64,000 nt of DNA, taken from positions 1 through 64,000 of the forward strand of contig JAQSDB010000003.1 in assembly GCA_029945725.1 (NCBI GenBank), read 5' to 3'. The position numbers and the translations under genes were made by a program. The notes beneath the pieces were generated by a model. The model saw only the letters and a program-made list of their open reading frames with translations. It was not told the DNA's origin and did no database searches. This document shows positions 56,349 to 64,000 of this stretch, piece after piece (the first letter of the stretch is position 1; each line of letters opens with the position of its first letter). Source of the DNA: a bacterium (GTDB lineage: Bacteria > Pseudomonadota > Gammaproteobacteria > Pseudomonadales > Moraxellaceae).

Positions 56349-57467
56349 TTATTTGTCGCCGAAGAGGTTGACCACCGACTCGAACCAGGAGTTCTTGCGC
56401 GGTGAATGCTTGCTGCCTTCACCATCCATTTCTGCCTGAAACTCGCGCAACAACTCTTTCTGGCGCTTGTTCAGGTGCACCGGCGTTTCCACCGAGACAC
56501 GGCAGAGCAGGTCGCCAGTGCCGCCACCGCGCACCGGCGCCACACCCTTGCCACGCAGGCGGAAGAGCTTGCCGGTCTGCGTGCCTTCGGGAATCTTCAG
56601 CTTCACGCGACCATCCAGCGTCGGCACTTCCAGCTCGCCACCCAGTGCGGCATCGGCAAAGGAGATGGGCATCTCGCAATACAGGTCGGCACCATCACGC
56701 TCGAAAATCTTGTGCTGGCGTACCGACACCTGCACATAGAGATCGCCGGTCGGGCCGCCATTGGCACCCGCCTCTCCCTCGCCTGCCAGACGGATACGGT
56801 CACCGGTATCGACGCCTGACGGAATTTTCACTTCCAGGGTTTTGCTCTTCTCCACGCGACCCTGACCGTGACAGGAATTGCAGGGATCCTTGATCACCTT
56901 GCCACGACCACGACAGGTCGGACAGGTTTGTGCCATGGAGAAAAAGCCCTGCTGCACGCGCACCTGACCACTGCCACTGCAGCTGCGGCAGGTATCGACA
57001 CTGGTGCCCTTTTTGGCGCCGGTGCCACTGCAGGTATCGCAGGAAGCCAGTGTCGGCACGCGGATCTGCACCTTGGTGCCGCGCACGGCCTCTTCAAGAT
57101 CCAGCTCCAGCGTGTAACGCAAATCCGAGCCGCGATTGGAGCGCTGCTGGCCGCCGCGGCCACCACCAAAGACGTCGCCGAAAACATCACCGAAAATATC
57201 GGAGAAGTTGGCACCGCCGCCGAAGCCGCCACCCATATTGGGATCAACGCCGGCATGACCATGACGGTCATAGGCCGCACGCTTGTCTTCATCCGACAGC
57301 ACTTCGTAGGCTTCGTTGGCTTCCTTGAATTTTTCTTCGGCAGACTTGTCCTCCGGATTGCGGTCCGGGTGATGCTTCATGGCGAGCTTGCGATAGGCCT
57401 TTTTGACTTCATCAGCCGAAGCTGTTTTCGCCACACCCAGTACTTCGTAAAAATCACGTTTCGCCAT
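56349..57467 (-). CDS. dnaJ: Chaperone DnaJ
   Basis: Hsp40 co-chaperone that delivers substrates to DnaK and stimulates its ATPase. The J domain has the HPD motif ([11 protein letters not shown]), followed by a G/F-rich linker with GGGFGGG repeats. The zinc-finger region has four CxxCxGxG modules ([32 protein letters not shown]). 372 residues. It is last in the hrcA-grpE-dnaK-dnaJ unit. Confidence 0.97.
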   Translation of the reverse strand: MAKRDFYEVLGVAKTASADEVKKAYRKLAMKHHPDRNPEDKSAEEKFKEANEAYEVLSDEDKRAAYDRHGHAGVDPNMGGGFGGGANFSDIFGDVFGDVFGGGRGGQQRSNRGSDLRYTLELDLEEAVRGTKVQIRVPTLASCDTCSGTGAKKGTSVDTCRSCSGSGQVRVQQGFFSMAQTCPTCRGRGKVIKDPCNSCHGQGRVEKSKTLEVKIPSGVDTGDRIRLAGEGEAGANGGPTGDLYVQVSVRQHKIFERDGADLYCEMPISFADAALGGELEVPTLDGRVKLKIPEGTQTGKLFRLRGKGVAPVRGGGTGDLLCRVSVETPVHLNKRQKELLREFQAEMDGEGSKHSPRKNSWFESVVNLFGDK

Positions 57468-57539
57468 TTCAATAATCCAGCCTGATCACACTGTTCAATC
57501 ACAATGCCATGCAAAGGTCATGCTTTTACAGATACGGAA

Positions 57540-57648
57540 ACGCGGGGAGAGCCCCCGCGTCGGTTTTTCCTGGAACAAGATGAGCATGTGGTCCGGATTT
57601 TCCGGTCCGGACCACATGCCTGCCCGCCCTCTGCGCGTAGCAGAGGGC
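57540..57648 (-). repeat. Three consecutive perfect hairpins in the dnaK-dnaJ gap
   Basis: ACGCGGGG/CCCCGCGT (57540-57560, 8 bp), a 14-bp perfect stem (57584-57597 with 57606-57619) and GCCCTCTGC/GCAGAGGGC (57626-57648, 9 bp) lie in tandem. None has a strong T-tract on the minus strand. They probably shape mRNA processing or stability between dnaK and dnaJ. Confidence 0.75.
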
Positions 57649-57654
57649 GAAGCA

Positions 57655-59577
57655 TCACTTCTTGTCGTCTTTCACTTCCTCGAACTCGGCATCCACAGCG
57701 CCGTCATCCGCTTTCGCTTCATGAGTGGCACCGGCTTCTGCCGCAGCGCCTTCCTGCGGCTGCTGTTCGGCATAGGCCTTTTGCATCATCGGCATGGAAG
57801 CCTGGCTGAGCGCTTCGGTTTTGGTGTCGATGGCTTCCTTGTCATTGCCCTGAATGGCTTCTTCCAGATCCTTGATGGCGGCTTCAATCGACGTTTTTTC
57901 TTCCGCCGTGGCCTTGTCACCCAGATCGGTCATCGCCTTTTTCGTGGCATGCACCAGCTGGTCTGCACTGTTTCGCGCATGCACCAGCTCGGTGAACTTG
58001 CGGTCTTCATCAGCATTGGCCTCGGCATCACGCACCATGGCTTCGATTTCCGCATCGGTCAGACCGGAATTGGCCTTGATGACAATGCTCTGCGCCTTGC
58101 CCGTTGCCTTGTCCTTTGCGCTCACGCTGAGAATGCCGTTGGCGTCGATATCAAACGCCACTTCAATCTGCGGCATGCCACGCGGTGCCGGTGGAATATC
58201 GGTGAGATCAAACCGGCCGAGCTGCTTGTTAGCCGTGGCCTTCTTGCGCTCGCCCTGATAAACCTGAATCGTCACGGCAGTCTGGTTGTCGCTGTAGGTC
58301 GAGTAGGTCTGCGACTTCTTGGTAGGGATCGTGGTGTTCTTTTCGATCAGGACATTCATTTCCCCGCCCGCCACTTCAATACCCAGCGACAGCGGTGTCA
58401 CGTCGAGCAGCAGCACGTCTTTCACGTCACCGGAGAGCACAGCCGCCTGATAGGCAGCGCCGATAGCCACGGCTTCATCAGGATTCACGTCACGACGCGG
58501 TTCCTTGCCGAAAAACTCTTTGACCTTTTCCAGCACCAGCGGCATGCGGGTCTGGCCACCAACCATGATGACGTCAGCAATATCGTCCATTTTCAAACCG
58601 GCATCAGACAGCGCCAGCTTGCAGGGAGCGATGGTGCGCGCCACCAGGTCTTCCACCAGCGATTCCAGCTTGGCACGCGTCACCTTGATGGCGAGATGCT
58701 TGGGGCCGGTCGCATCCGCCGTGATGTAAGGCAGGTTGACTTCGGTGTGCTGCGCCGTGGAAAGCTCGATCTTGGCTTTTTCAGCGGCTTCTTTCAGGCG
58801 CTGCAGGGCCAGCGGATCGTTGTGCAGGTCAATGCCCTGCTCTTTCTTGAATTCGTCAGAAAGATAATCGATCAGCTTGAGGTCGAAATCCTCGCCGCCG
58901 AGGAAAGTGTCGCCGTTGGTGGAGAGCACTTCGAACTGATGCTCGCCATCGACTTCGGCGATTTCAATGATGGACACGTCAAAGGTGCCGCCGCCAAGGT
59001 CATACACGGCAATCTTGCGATCACCTTCTTTCTTGTCCATGCCGAACGCCAGCGCCGCCGCTGTCGGTTCGTTGATGATGCGCTTCACGTCCAGACCGGC
59101 AATGCGGCCGGCATCTTTCGTGGCCTGACGCTGCGAATCATTGAAATAGGCCGGCACGGTAATGACGGCTTCGGTCACCGGCTCACCGAGATAGTCCTCG
59201 GCGGTCTTTTTCATTTTCTTCAGCACTTCAGCCGAAATCTGCGGCGGCGCTTTCTGGTCGCCATTGACGGTGACCCAGGCATCGCCATTGGGAGCGGCCG
59301 AAATGGCGTAAGGCACCATCTTGATGTCTTTTTGCACCACATCGTCGGTGAACTTGCGACCGATCAGGCGCTTCACCGCAAACAGGGTGTTCTTGGGGTT
59401 GGTCACGGCCTGACGCTTGGCGCCAGCACCCACCAGCACTTCGTTTTCGGTGTAGGCAACGATGGACGGCGTGGTACGCGCGCCTTCGGAGTTCTCAATA
59501 ACCTTGACCTTGTCGCCTTCCATGATGGCGACGCAGGAATTGGTGGTGCCCAGATCGATACCAATGATTCTACCCAT
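57655..59577 (-). CDS. dnaK: Chaperone DnaK (Hsp70)
   Basis: ATP-driven chaperone. The nucleotide-binding domain opens [20 protein letters not shown] and has [11 protein letters not shown] and the [10 protein letters not shown] motif. The linker is [14 protein letters not shown], and the C-terminal lid ends in the EEVKDD tail. 640 residues. It is preceded by grpE and followed by dnaJ. Confidence 0.98.
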   Translation of the reverse strand: MGRIIGIDLGTTNSCVAIMEGDKVKVIENSEGARTTPSIVAYTENEVLVGAGAKRQAVTNPKNTLFAVKRLIGRKFTDDVVQKDIKMVPYAISAAPNGDAWVTVNGDQKAPPQISAEVLKKMKKTAEDYLGEPVTEAVITVPAYFNDSQRQATKDAGRIAGLDVKRIINEPTAAALAFGMDKKEGDRKIAVYDLGGGTFDVSIIEIAEVDGEHQFEVLSTNGDTFLGGEDFDLKLIDYLSDEFKKEQGIDLHNDPLALQRLKEAAEKAKIELSTAQHTEVNLPYITADATGPKHLAIKVTRAKLESLVEDLVARTIAPCKLALSDAGLKMDDIADVIMVGGQTRMPLVLEKVKEFFGKEPRRDVNPDEAVAIGAAYQAAVLSGDVKDVLLLDVTPLSLGIEVAGGEMNVLIEKNTTIPTKKSQTYSTYSDNQTAVTIQVYQGERKKATANKQLGRFDLTDIPPAPRGMPQIEVAFDIDANGILSVSAKDKATGKAQSIVIKANSGLTDAEIEAMVRDAEANADEDRKFTELVHARNSADQLVHATKKAMTDLGDKATAEEKTSIEAAIKDLEEAIQGNDKEAIDTKTEALSQASMPMMQKAYAEQQPQEGAAAEAGATHEAKADDGAVDAEFEEVKDDKK

Positions 59578-59734
59578 TACCTTTCTCCTGAAACGTGTGG
59601 CCGGTGCCTGGCAAGGATGCCGCCACCGAAAACGCTGTTAATACTGTGCGGGTATCCGCCTTGATGCCTATATGGCGATGCCCCCACGAACTTCAAGGGC
59701 ATCGCTTCAAAACTGATGCACGGAAAGCCCGGCA

Positions 59735-60256
59735 TCAGCCGGCGGTGGCCACCACCACCATGGCCGGGCGCAGCAGGCGCCCGTTCAGGGCATAGCCCTT
59801 GGCCAGTACGGCGGAAACCGTATTCGGCTCGGCCGTGGCCGATGGCTGCATGCTCACCGCCTGATGCAGGTCGGCATTGAAGGGCTCACCCACCGGGTTC
59901 ACCTGCTCCACGCCATTGCGCTTGAGCGCCTCCAGAAAGGCCTTGTGCGTCAGGGCAATGCCGTCGCGCAGGGCCTGGGTGGCATCGTTGTCGGCGGGTG
60001 TGGCCGCAATGGCGCGCTCAAGGTTGTCGACGACATCGATCAGCGAACCGGCAAACTTGTCCAGCGCATACTTGCGGGCATTCTCGACCTCGCGCTCGCT
60101 GCGCTTGTGGATGTTCTGGATTTCCGCCTGGGCACGCAGCTGCACATCGCGCACCTGAGCCTCAAGCTCCGCCACCCGTGCGGCCATATCCGTTTCCGGA
60201 GCACTGTTTTCGGGGGACTCAGGCGACTGCTGATCCTGCTGTTCCTGTTCTGACAT
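59735..60256 (-). CDS. grpE: Nucleotide exchange factor GrpE
   Basis: GrpE exchanges ADP on DnaK. The 173-residue protein has an acidic N-terminus, a long coiled coil (AARVAELEAQVRDVQLRAQAEIQNIHKRSEREVENARKYALDKFAGSLIDVVDNLERA) and a beta-wing domain (NPVGEPFNADLHQAVSM...VLAKGYALNGRLLRPAMVVVA). ATG 60256 (MSEQEQQDQQ) is the family start. It lies between hrcA and dnaK. Confidence 0.96.
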   Translation of the reverse strand: MSEQEQQDQQSPESPENSAPETDMAARVAELEAQVRDVQLRAQAEIQNIHKRSEREVENARKYALDKFAGSLIDVVDNLERAIAATPADNDATQALRDGIALTHKAFLEALKRNGVEQVNPVGEPFNADLHQAVSMQPSATAEPNTVSAVLAKGYALNGRLLRPAMVVVATAG

Positions 60257-60412
60257 GTCTGCCTCACACAATTGCTGCCAGTCGCACGCGACCGTTACTT
60301 GAACCAGAGGGCCGCCATGATAGCGGCCCACACCATAAATGCGCTGACAATCTGGGGCTGCTGCCCCGGCTTTCAAGGGCGAAGAGGAAATTCAGGGGAA
60401 ATCAGGCGGTTT

Positions 60413-61438
60413 TCAGCAGGCGTCGGGCGCCGACAGGGCGCGCGACAGCACTCTCGCCGTCACTTCCACCAGGGGAATCACGCGCTGGTAGGCCATGCGC
60501 GTCGGGCCGATCACGGCCAGCCGGCCCAGCACACGGCCATTGGCGCCATAGGGCGCGGTGACGAGGGTCAGGTCCTCGAAAGGAGCGTAAGCCGATTCGG
60601 CACCGATATAGATTTCCACACCGTCACTCTGCTGGCAGCGATCAAGCAGGTGCAGGATGTCGCGCTTGGCGGTAAAGGCCTGGAACAGCTCCTGCAGACG
60701 GTCGACACCACCGGCCTGGGCATGGCGCAACAGCTTCGATTCGCCGCTCAGCACATAGTCGGCGCTGCGCGGCGGCGCAAACGCGCGCTCTGCCAGCTCG
60801 ACCGTGGAGCGCAGCAGGTCATCCAGACGCAGCTGGTCATCCTTGAGACCGCAGAGCAGGGACTGGCTGATGTCACCAATGCTTTTGCCGGCAAAGTGAT
60901 GATTGAGGTAATTGGTGGCACGCGTCAGCTCGGCATCGGCAAAAAAGCGGTCGGTCTGGATCAGCTGGTTCTGCACATCACCATTGGCGCAGACCACGAT
61001 GGCAAGCAGGCGCCTTTCATCCAGACGCACGAACTCCAGATGACGCAGGTCAGCGAGGTCGCGGCGCGGCACCATGACAAGACCGGCATGCTGCGTCAGC
61101 TCGGAGAGGCATTCCGACGCCTTTTCCACCAGCTCGCGCGGCGAGCGCGCATGACTGAGCTCGGAGGTGAGCGCGCCCATGACATCCTCGGTCAGCGCCT
61201 CGGTGGTGAGCAGGCGGTCGACGAACAGGCGATAGCCCTGCTGTGTCGGCACGCGGCCGGCAGAGGCATGCGGCGAAGCCAGCAGGCCTTTTTCCTCAAG
61301 GGAAGCCATGACATTGCGCACCGTCGCCGAGCTCAGCGGCAGCTCGGTCTCGCGCAGCAAGTGCTTGGAGCCGACGGGCTGGCCGTCGCGGATATAACAC
61401 TCGACGAGGGTTTTGAAGAGAAGCTGGCTACGATCCAT
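60413..61438 (-). CDS. hrcA: Heat-inducible transcription repressor HrcA
   Basis: HrcA represses chaperone operons by binding CIRCE (TTAGCACTC-N9-GAGTGCTAA). The 341-residue protein shows the winged-helix N-terminus (LLFKTLVECYIRDGQPVGSKHLLRETELPLSSATVRNVMASLEEKGLLASPHASAGRVPTQQGYRLFVDRLL) and the C-terminal GAF-like domain (GVEIYIGAESAYAPFEDLTLVTAPYG). It heads the grpE-dnaK-dnaJ unit. No CIRCE was seen around hrcA or grpE, and Pseudomonas has no hrcA at this locus. Confidence 0.95.
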   Translation of the reverse strand: MDRSQLLFKTLVECYIRDGQPVGSKHLLRETELPLSSATVRNVMASLEEKGLLASPHASAGRVPTQQGYRLFVDRLLTTEALTEDVMGALTSELSHARSPRELVEKASECLSELTQHAGLVMVPRRDLADLRHLEFVRLDERRLLAIVVCANGDVQNQLIQTDRFFADAELTRATNYLNHHFAGKSIGDISQSLLCGLKDDQLRLDDLLRSTVELAERAFAPPRSADYVLSGESKLLRHAQAGGVDRLQELFQAFTAKRDILHLLDRCQQSDGVEIYIGAESAYAPFEDLTLVTAPYGANGRVLGRLAVIGPTRMAYQRVIPLVEVTARVLSRALSAPDAC

Positions 61439-61440
61439 GG

Positions 61441-61456
61441 CTGCTTTTATATAGGC
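61441..61456 (+). promoter_or_regulatory. Degenerate LexA-like box between hrcA and recN
   Basis: The 16-bp CTGCTTTTATATAGGC matches CTGTTTTTATATACAG at 12 of 16 positions. The left CTG and the A/T core are intact but the right half-site is lost. recN is a LexA target in several bacteria. It may be chance or a decayed site. Confidence 0.25.
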
Positions 61457-61478
61457 TCAATGGCGTCTTGTTAAGGAC

Positions 61479-61508
61479 TCAATGGGGTCACTGCCCTGAC
61501 TTATAAAG
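61479..61508 (-). promoter_or_regulatory. Sigma32-like promoter upstream of hrcA
   Basis: On the minus strand CTTTAT (61503-61508), a 15-bp spacer and CCCCATTGA (61479-61487) compare with CTTGAA-N13-15-CCCCATNT. The -10 is good and the -35 matches 4 of 6. Confidence 0.35.
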
Positions 61509-61570
61509 GTCGCAGCCATCGCCTATCATCGTCCCATCCTGTCGCCGACCCGCAAAAAGACATCGCGCCC

Positions 61571-63229
61571 ATGCTCAGCCAACTCAAGATTCGTGATTTC
61601 GCCATCGTTGCCGGCCTCGAGCTGGATTTTCGCCGCGGCCTTTCCGTCATTACCGGCGAGACCGGTGCCGGCAAATCCATTCTCATGGACGCGCTCGGCC
61701 TTTGCCTCGGCGACCGCGCCGAAGCCGGCGTGGTGCGGGCGGGAGCGGATCGCGCCGAAGTCAGCGCCGGTTTTGACATCCACCAGCATGAAGCCGCGCA
61801 GGCCTGGCTGCGCGAACGCGAGCTGGATGCCGGCGACGAATGCTGGCTGCGCCGCACGGTCACTGCCGACGGCCGCTCACGCGCCTATATCAATGGCAGT
61901 CCGGCAACGCTGGCCGACGTCAAGGTGCTGGGTGAAATGCTCATCGACATTCACAGCCAGCACGAACACCAATCCCTGCTGCGCCGTGAAAACCACCGCC
62001 TCCTGCTCGACGCCTGTGCCGGCCTCGGTGCCGAGGCGCGTGATCTCGCCGCCAGCTTCCAGCAATGGCAGCGCGCCGCGAAGGAGCTGCACACGCTGAC
62101 GCGCGCCGGCGCCGCGCAGCGCGAACGCCTGGAGCTCATCACGCACCAGCTTGATGAACTGGAAAAGCTGGGCCTCGCCGCCGGTGATTATGAAAAGCTC
62201 GAGCGCGATCACGACGCCCTCGCCAATCTCGGCACCCTGCTGCAGAGCGGTGACATGGTGCTCGACCGTCTCAGCGAAAATGAAAACGACAATGCCGCAC
62301 GCTGCCTGCAGCAGGCACTGAAAACGCTGGAAGGCGAGCGCAGCCATCACCCGAAACTCGATGAAGTCGCCGAACTGCTGAACAGTGCGCTGATCCAGAT
62401 CGGCGAAGGCGCCGCGTCACTGCGTCATTACCTTGAAAGCCTGGATGCCGATCCGGCACGCCTCGCAGAACTGGAAGAGCGCCTCGCCGCCGTGCACCAG
62501 ATGGCGCGCAAGCACCGTGTGCCGCCACAGGAATTGCCGGCCATGCAGGCAGCGCTGGAGGAAGAACTGCAACTGCTGCAACGCGCCCAGGATCTGGAGG
62601 CACTGCAGCGCGAAGTCAGTGCACTGGAAAAAAACTGGCGTGGCGCCGCCGAAACACTGCGCGCGGCACGCACAAAAGCCGCCAGAAAATTCAGCGCCGA
62701 CGTGCTGGATCGCCTGAAAACCCTCGGCATGGCGAATTCGCGTTTCGAGGTCGCCCTGACACCGCTCGACAAGCCGGCCGCGCACGGTCTCGACGACATC
62801 GAGTTCCTGATCAGTGCCAATCCGGGGCAGCCGCTGAAGGCGCTGGCGAAGGTCGCCTCCGGGGGTGAGCTGTCGCGCGTGTCACTGGCCATCCAGGTAG
62901 TGAACGCCAAACATTCGCCCGTACCCGTCATGGTGTTTGATGAGGTCGATGTCGGCATCGGCGGCGGCATTGCCGAAGTGGTCGGCCGCCTGCTGCGCGA
63001 ACTCGGCGCCTACTCGCAGGTCTTTTCCATCACGCACCAGCCGCAGGTGGCCGCGCTCGGTCACCAGCACCTGCGCGTGGAAAAAACCGTCAAGGCCGGC
63101 GCCACCACCACCGGCGTGCGCGAGCTCAGCCATGATGAGCGCGTGGAGGAAATTGCGCGCATGTCCGGCGGCATCACCGTCACGGCAGAAACCCGTAAAC
63201 ATGCCGAGGCCATGCTCGCTGCCACCTGA
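61571..63229 (+). CDS. recN: DNA repair protein RecN
   Basis: RecN is an SMC-like ATPase that holds DNA ends during double-strand-break repair. Walker A is in VITGETGAGKSILMDALGL, a long coiled coil occupies about residues 150-380, and the C-terminal ATPase half has LSRVSLAIQVV...VMVFDEVDVGIGGGIAEVVGRLLRELG. 552 residues from ATG 61571 (MLSQLKIRDFAIVAGLELDF). It is divergent from hrcA. Confidence 0.97.
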   Translation: MLSQLKIRDFAIVAGLELDFRRGLSVITGETGAGKSILMDALGLCLGDRAEAGVVRAGADRAEVSAGFDIHQHEAAQAWLRERELDAGDECWLRRTVTADGRSRAYINGSPATLADVKVLGEMLIDIHSQHEHQSLLRRENHRLLLDACAGLGAEARDLAASFQQWQRAAKELHTLTRAGAAQRERLELITHQLDELEKLGLAAGDYEKLERDHDALANLGTLLQSGDMVLDRLSENENDNAARCLQQALKTLEGERSHHPKLDEVAELLNSALIQIGEGAASLRHYLESLDADPARLAELEERLAAVHQMARKHRVPPQELPAMQAALEEELQLLQRAQDLEALQREVSALEKNWRGAAETLRAARTKAARKFSADVLDRLKTLGMANSRFEVALTPLDKPAAHGLDDIEFLISANPGQPLKALAKVASGGELSRVSLAIQVVNAKHSPVPVMVFDEVDVGIGGGIAEVVGRLLRELGAYSQVFSITHQPQVAALGHQHLRVEKTVKAGATTTGVRELSHDERVEEIARMSGGITVTAETRKHAEAMLAAT

Positions 63230-63285
63230 AAAACCGGCGCCGCCGCGGCAACACCCCCACACCGGGCGGAGCACGAAAGGATTTC

Positions 63286-64000
63286 ATGCGAAAAGAAAAA
63301 CAACGGCCCCTGCTGATTCCGCTTCTGCTGCTGGCCATGCTCACCCTGCTGCTGAATGTTTTCGGCATTCTCGATCACAGCGACAACCGCATCGGCGATT
63401 CCATGCTGCGCGTGCACGCGCAAGCGCGCACGCCGCCGGCCGACATCGTGCTGGTGGCCATCGACCAGACCAGCCTTGAAAACGACACCCTGAAGGAAGC
63501 CGCCGGCTCCTGGCCCTGGCCGCGCGCCATCCACGGCGAACTGATTGCCAATCTCGAAGCCTTCCAGCCCCGCGCCATCGTCTTTGACGTGTTCTTCAAC
63601 GAAGCCGACCGCTTCCGTGCCGACAGCGATGCCGTCCTGCGCAACACCGCCATGGCCTACGGCAATCTTTTCTTTCCCAGCCTGCTGCTGGGTGACGGCG
63701 CCGGCACGCCGCTGGCCGCACTGCCGGAAAGTTTCGGCGCCCGCCGTGATGCCCGTGCCAATCCGGCGGCCAAAGCACCGCTGCTGGTTCCGCTCGTGCT
63801 CGATCCGAAAAACTGGCAGGGCGGTCTCGCCAACTTCGAGGAAGACCATGACCGCATCGGGCGCTTTGCACATTTGTACAAAAACATCGAGGGCTGGGAA
63901 TTACCCGCGCTCGGCACCTCGGTCGCCGCCTTCAGCGGAGCCGCCCTGCCCGCTGCCGAACGCATCCGCCTGCGCTGGTACGGCACAGCGCCACGCACCC
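63286..64000 (+). CDS. CHASE2 sensor-domain protein, 5' part only
   Basis: An open frame starting at ATG 63286 (GAAAGGA before it) runs off the window end. It begins with a basic end and a transmembrane segment (PLLIPLLLLAMLTLLLNVFGIL) and continues as an extracytoplasmic CHASE2 domain: DNRIGDSMLRVHAQ...ADIVLVAIDQTSLE...GSWPWPRAIHGELIANLEAFQPRAIVFDVFFNEADR. CHASE2 normally precedes an adenylate cyclase, GGDEF or kinase output domain; that part lies outside the window. Confidence 0.85.
   Translation, partial: MRKEKQRPLLIPLLLLAMLTLLLNVFGILDHSDNRIGDSMLRVHAQARTPPADIVLVAIDQTSLENDTLKEAAGSWPWPRAIHGELIANLEAFQPRAIVFDVFFNEADRFRADSDAVLRNTAMAYGNLFFPSLLLGDGAGTPLAALPESFGARRDARANPAAKAPLLVPLVLDPKNWQGGLANFEEDHDRIGRFAHLYKNIEGWELPALGTSVAAFSGAALPAAERIRLRWYGTAPRT

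Noticed and set aside
57520-59664. 714-codon plus-strand open frame opposite dnaK
   Set aside because: Antisense shadow typical of dnaK genes with biased codon use.
60257-61570. CIRCE operator near hrcA or grpE
   Set aside because: No TTAGCACTC-N9-GAGTGCTAA or close variant was found by eye in the gaps at 60257-60412 and 61439-61570.

Overview
The window looks like a chromosomal core-genome segment of a gammaproteobacterium in the Pseudomonadales in the broad sense. From memory of Pseudomonas aeruginosa, the block dksA-gluQ-cbrX-cbrA-cbrB-(crcZ)-pcnB-folK-panB-panC-panD and the block pnp-rpsO-truB-rbfA-infB-nusA-rimP-tRNA-secG-tpiA-glmM-folP-ftsH-rlmE-yhbY-greA-carB-carA-dapB-dnaJ-dnaK-grpE-recN keep nearly the same order there, and tyrS(tyrZ)-anmK-erpA-argC resembles a second P. 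aeruginosa locus. Several things argue against Pseudomonas itself: an hrcA gene in the dnaK operon, a long Ala/Lys/Pro extension on DksA, a lipoprotein/DUF6091 pair of the kind seen in Acinetobacter- and Alcanivorax-like genomes, and the absence of the M23 peptidase gene usually near anmK. A Moraxellaceae- or Perlucidibaca-like lineage is possible. This is inference without database support.

Layout. 1-262: two tandem rRNA-type promoters fire leftwards out of the window. 263-5369: tyrS, anmK, erpA, a bactofilin, a coiled-coil membrane protein and argC. 5524-9833: hemJ, thiD, thiE, hemL and a DUF3108 protein. 9887-13178: a soluble PAS histidine kinase with its FixJ-type regulator, then outer-membrane phospholipase A with a TPR lipoprotein. 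13314-17170: PBP1b, a PfkB-family sugar kinase and a small Rieske protein. 17258-28954: dksA, gluQ, the complete CbrX-CbrA-CbrB carbon/nitrogen regulatory system with a CrcZ-like small RNA, polyadenylation (pcnB), folate (folK) and pantothenate (panBCD) genes. 29026-32010: a START-domain protein and a lipoprotein/solute-binding-protein pair. 32205-41971: RNA decay, ribosome maturation and translation initiation genes with initiator tRNA and tRNA-Leu. 42006-49217: secG, tpiA, glmM, folP, ftsH, rlmE, yhbY and greA. 49219-53838: carAB with an unusual leader and intergenic element. 54163-56245: a membrane diguanylate cyclase and dapB. 56349-61438: hrcA-grpE-dnaK-dnaJ. 61571-64000: recN and the start of a CHASE2 protein.

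The most interesting signals are regulatory. (1) The 629-bp gap between cbrB and pcnB carries three evenly spaced GTTAC repeats, a -24/-12 sigma54 promoter and a roughly 300-nt RNA with seven A-rich Hfq/Crc-type motifs held in hairpin loops and linkers, ending in a strong terminator. This is a CrcZ-like catabolite-repression sponge. (2) The 267 bp between carA and carB is one nested palindromic structure: a near-perfect 26-bp terminal stem whose two arms abut the carA stop codon and contain the carB ribosome-binding site, plus two long internal hairpins. (3) carA is preceded by an attenuator-like terminator lying inside a possible 28-codon arginine-rich leader frame. (4) The diguanylate cyclase gene has an A-rich motif overlapping its ribosome-binding site and could be a target of the CrcZ-like system.
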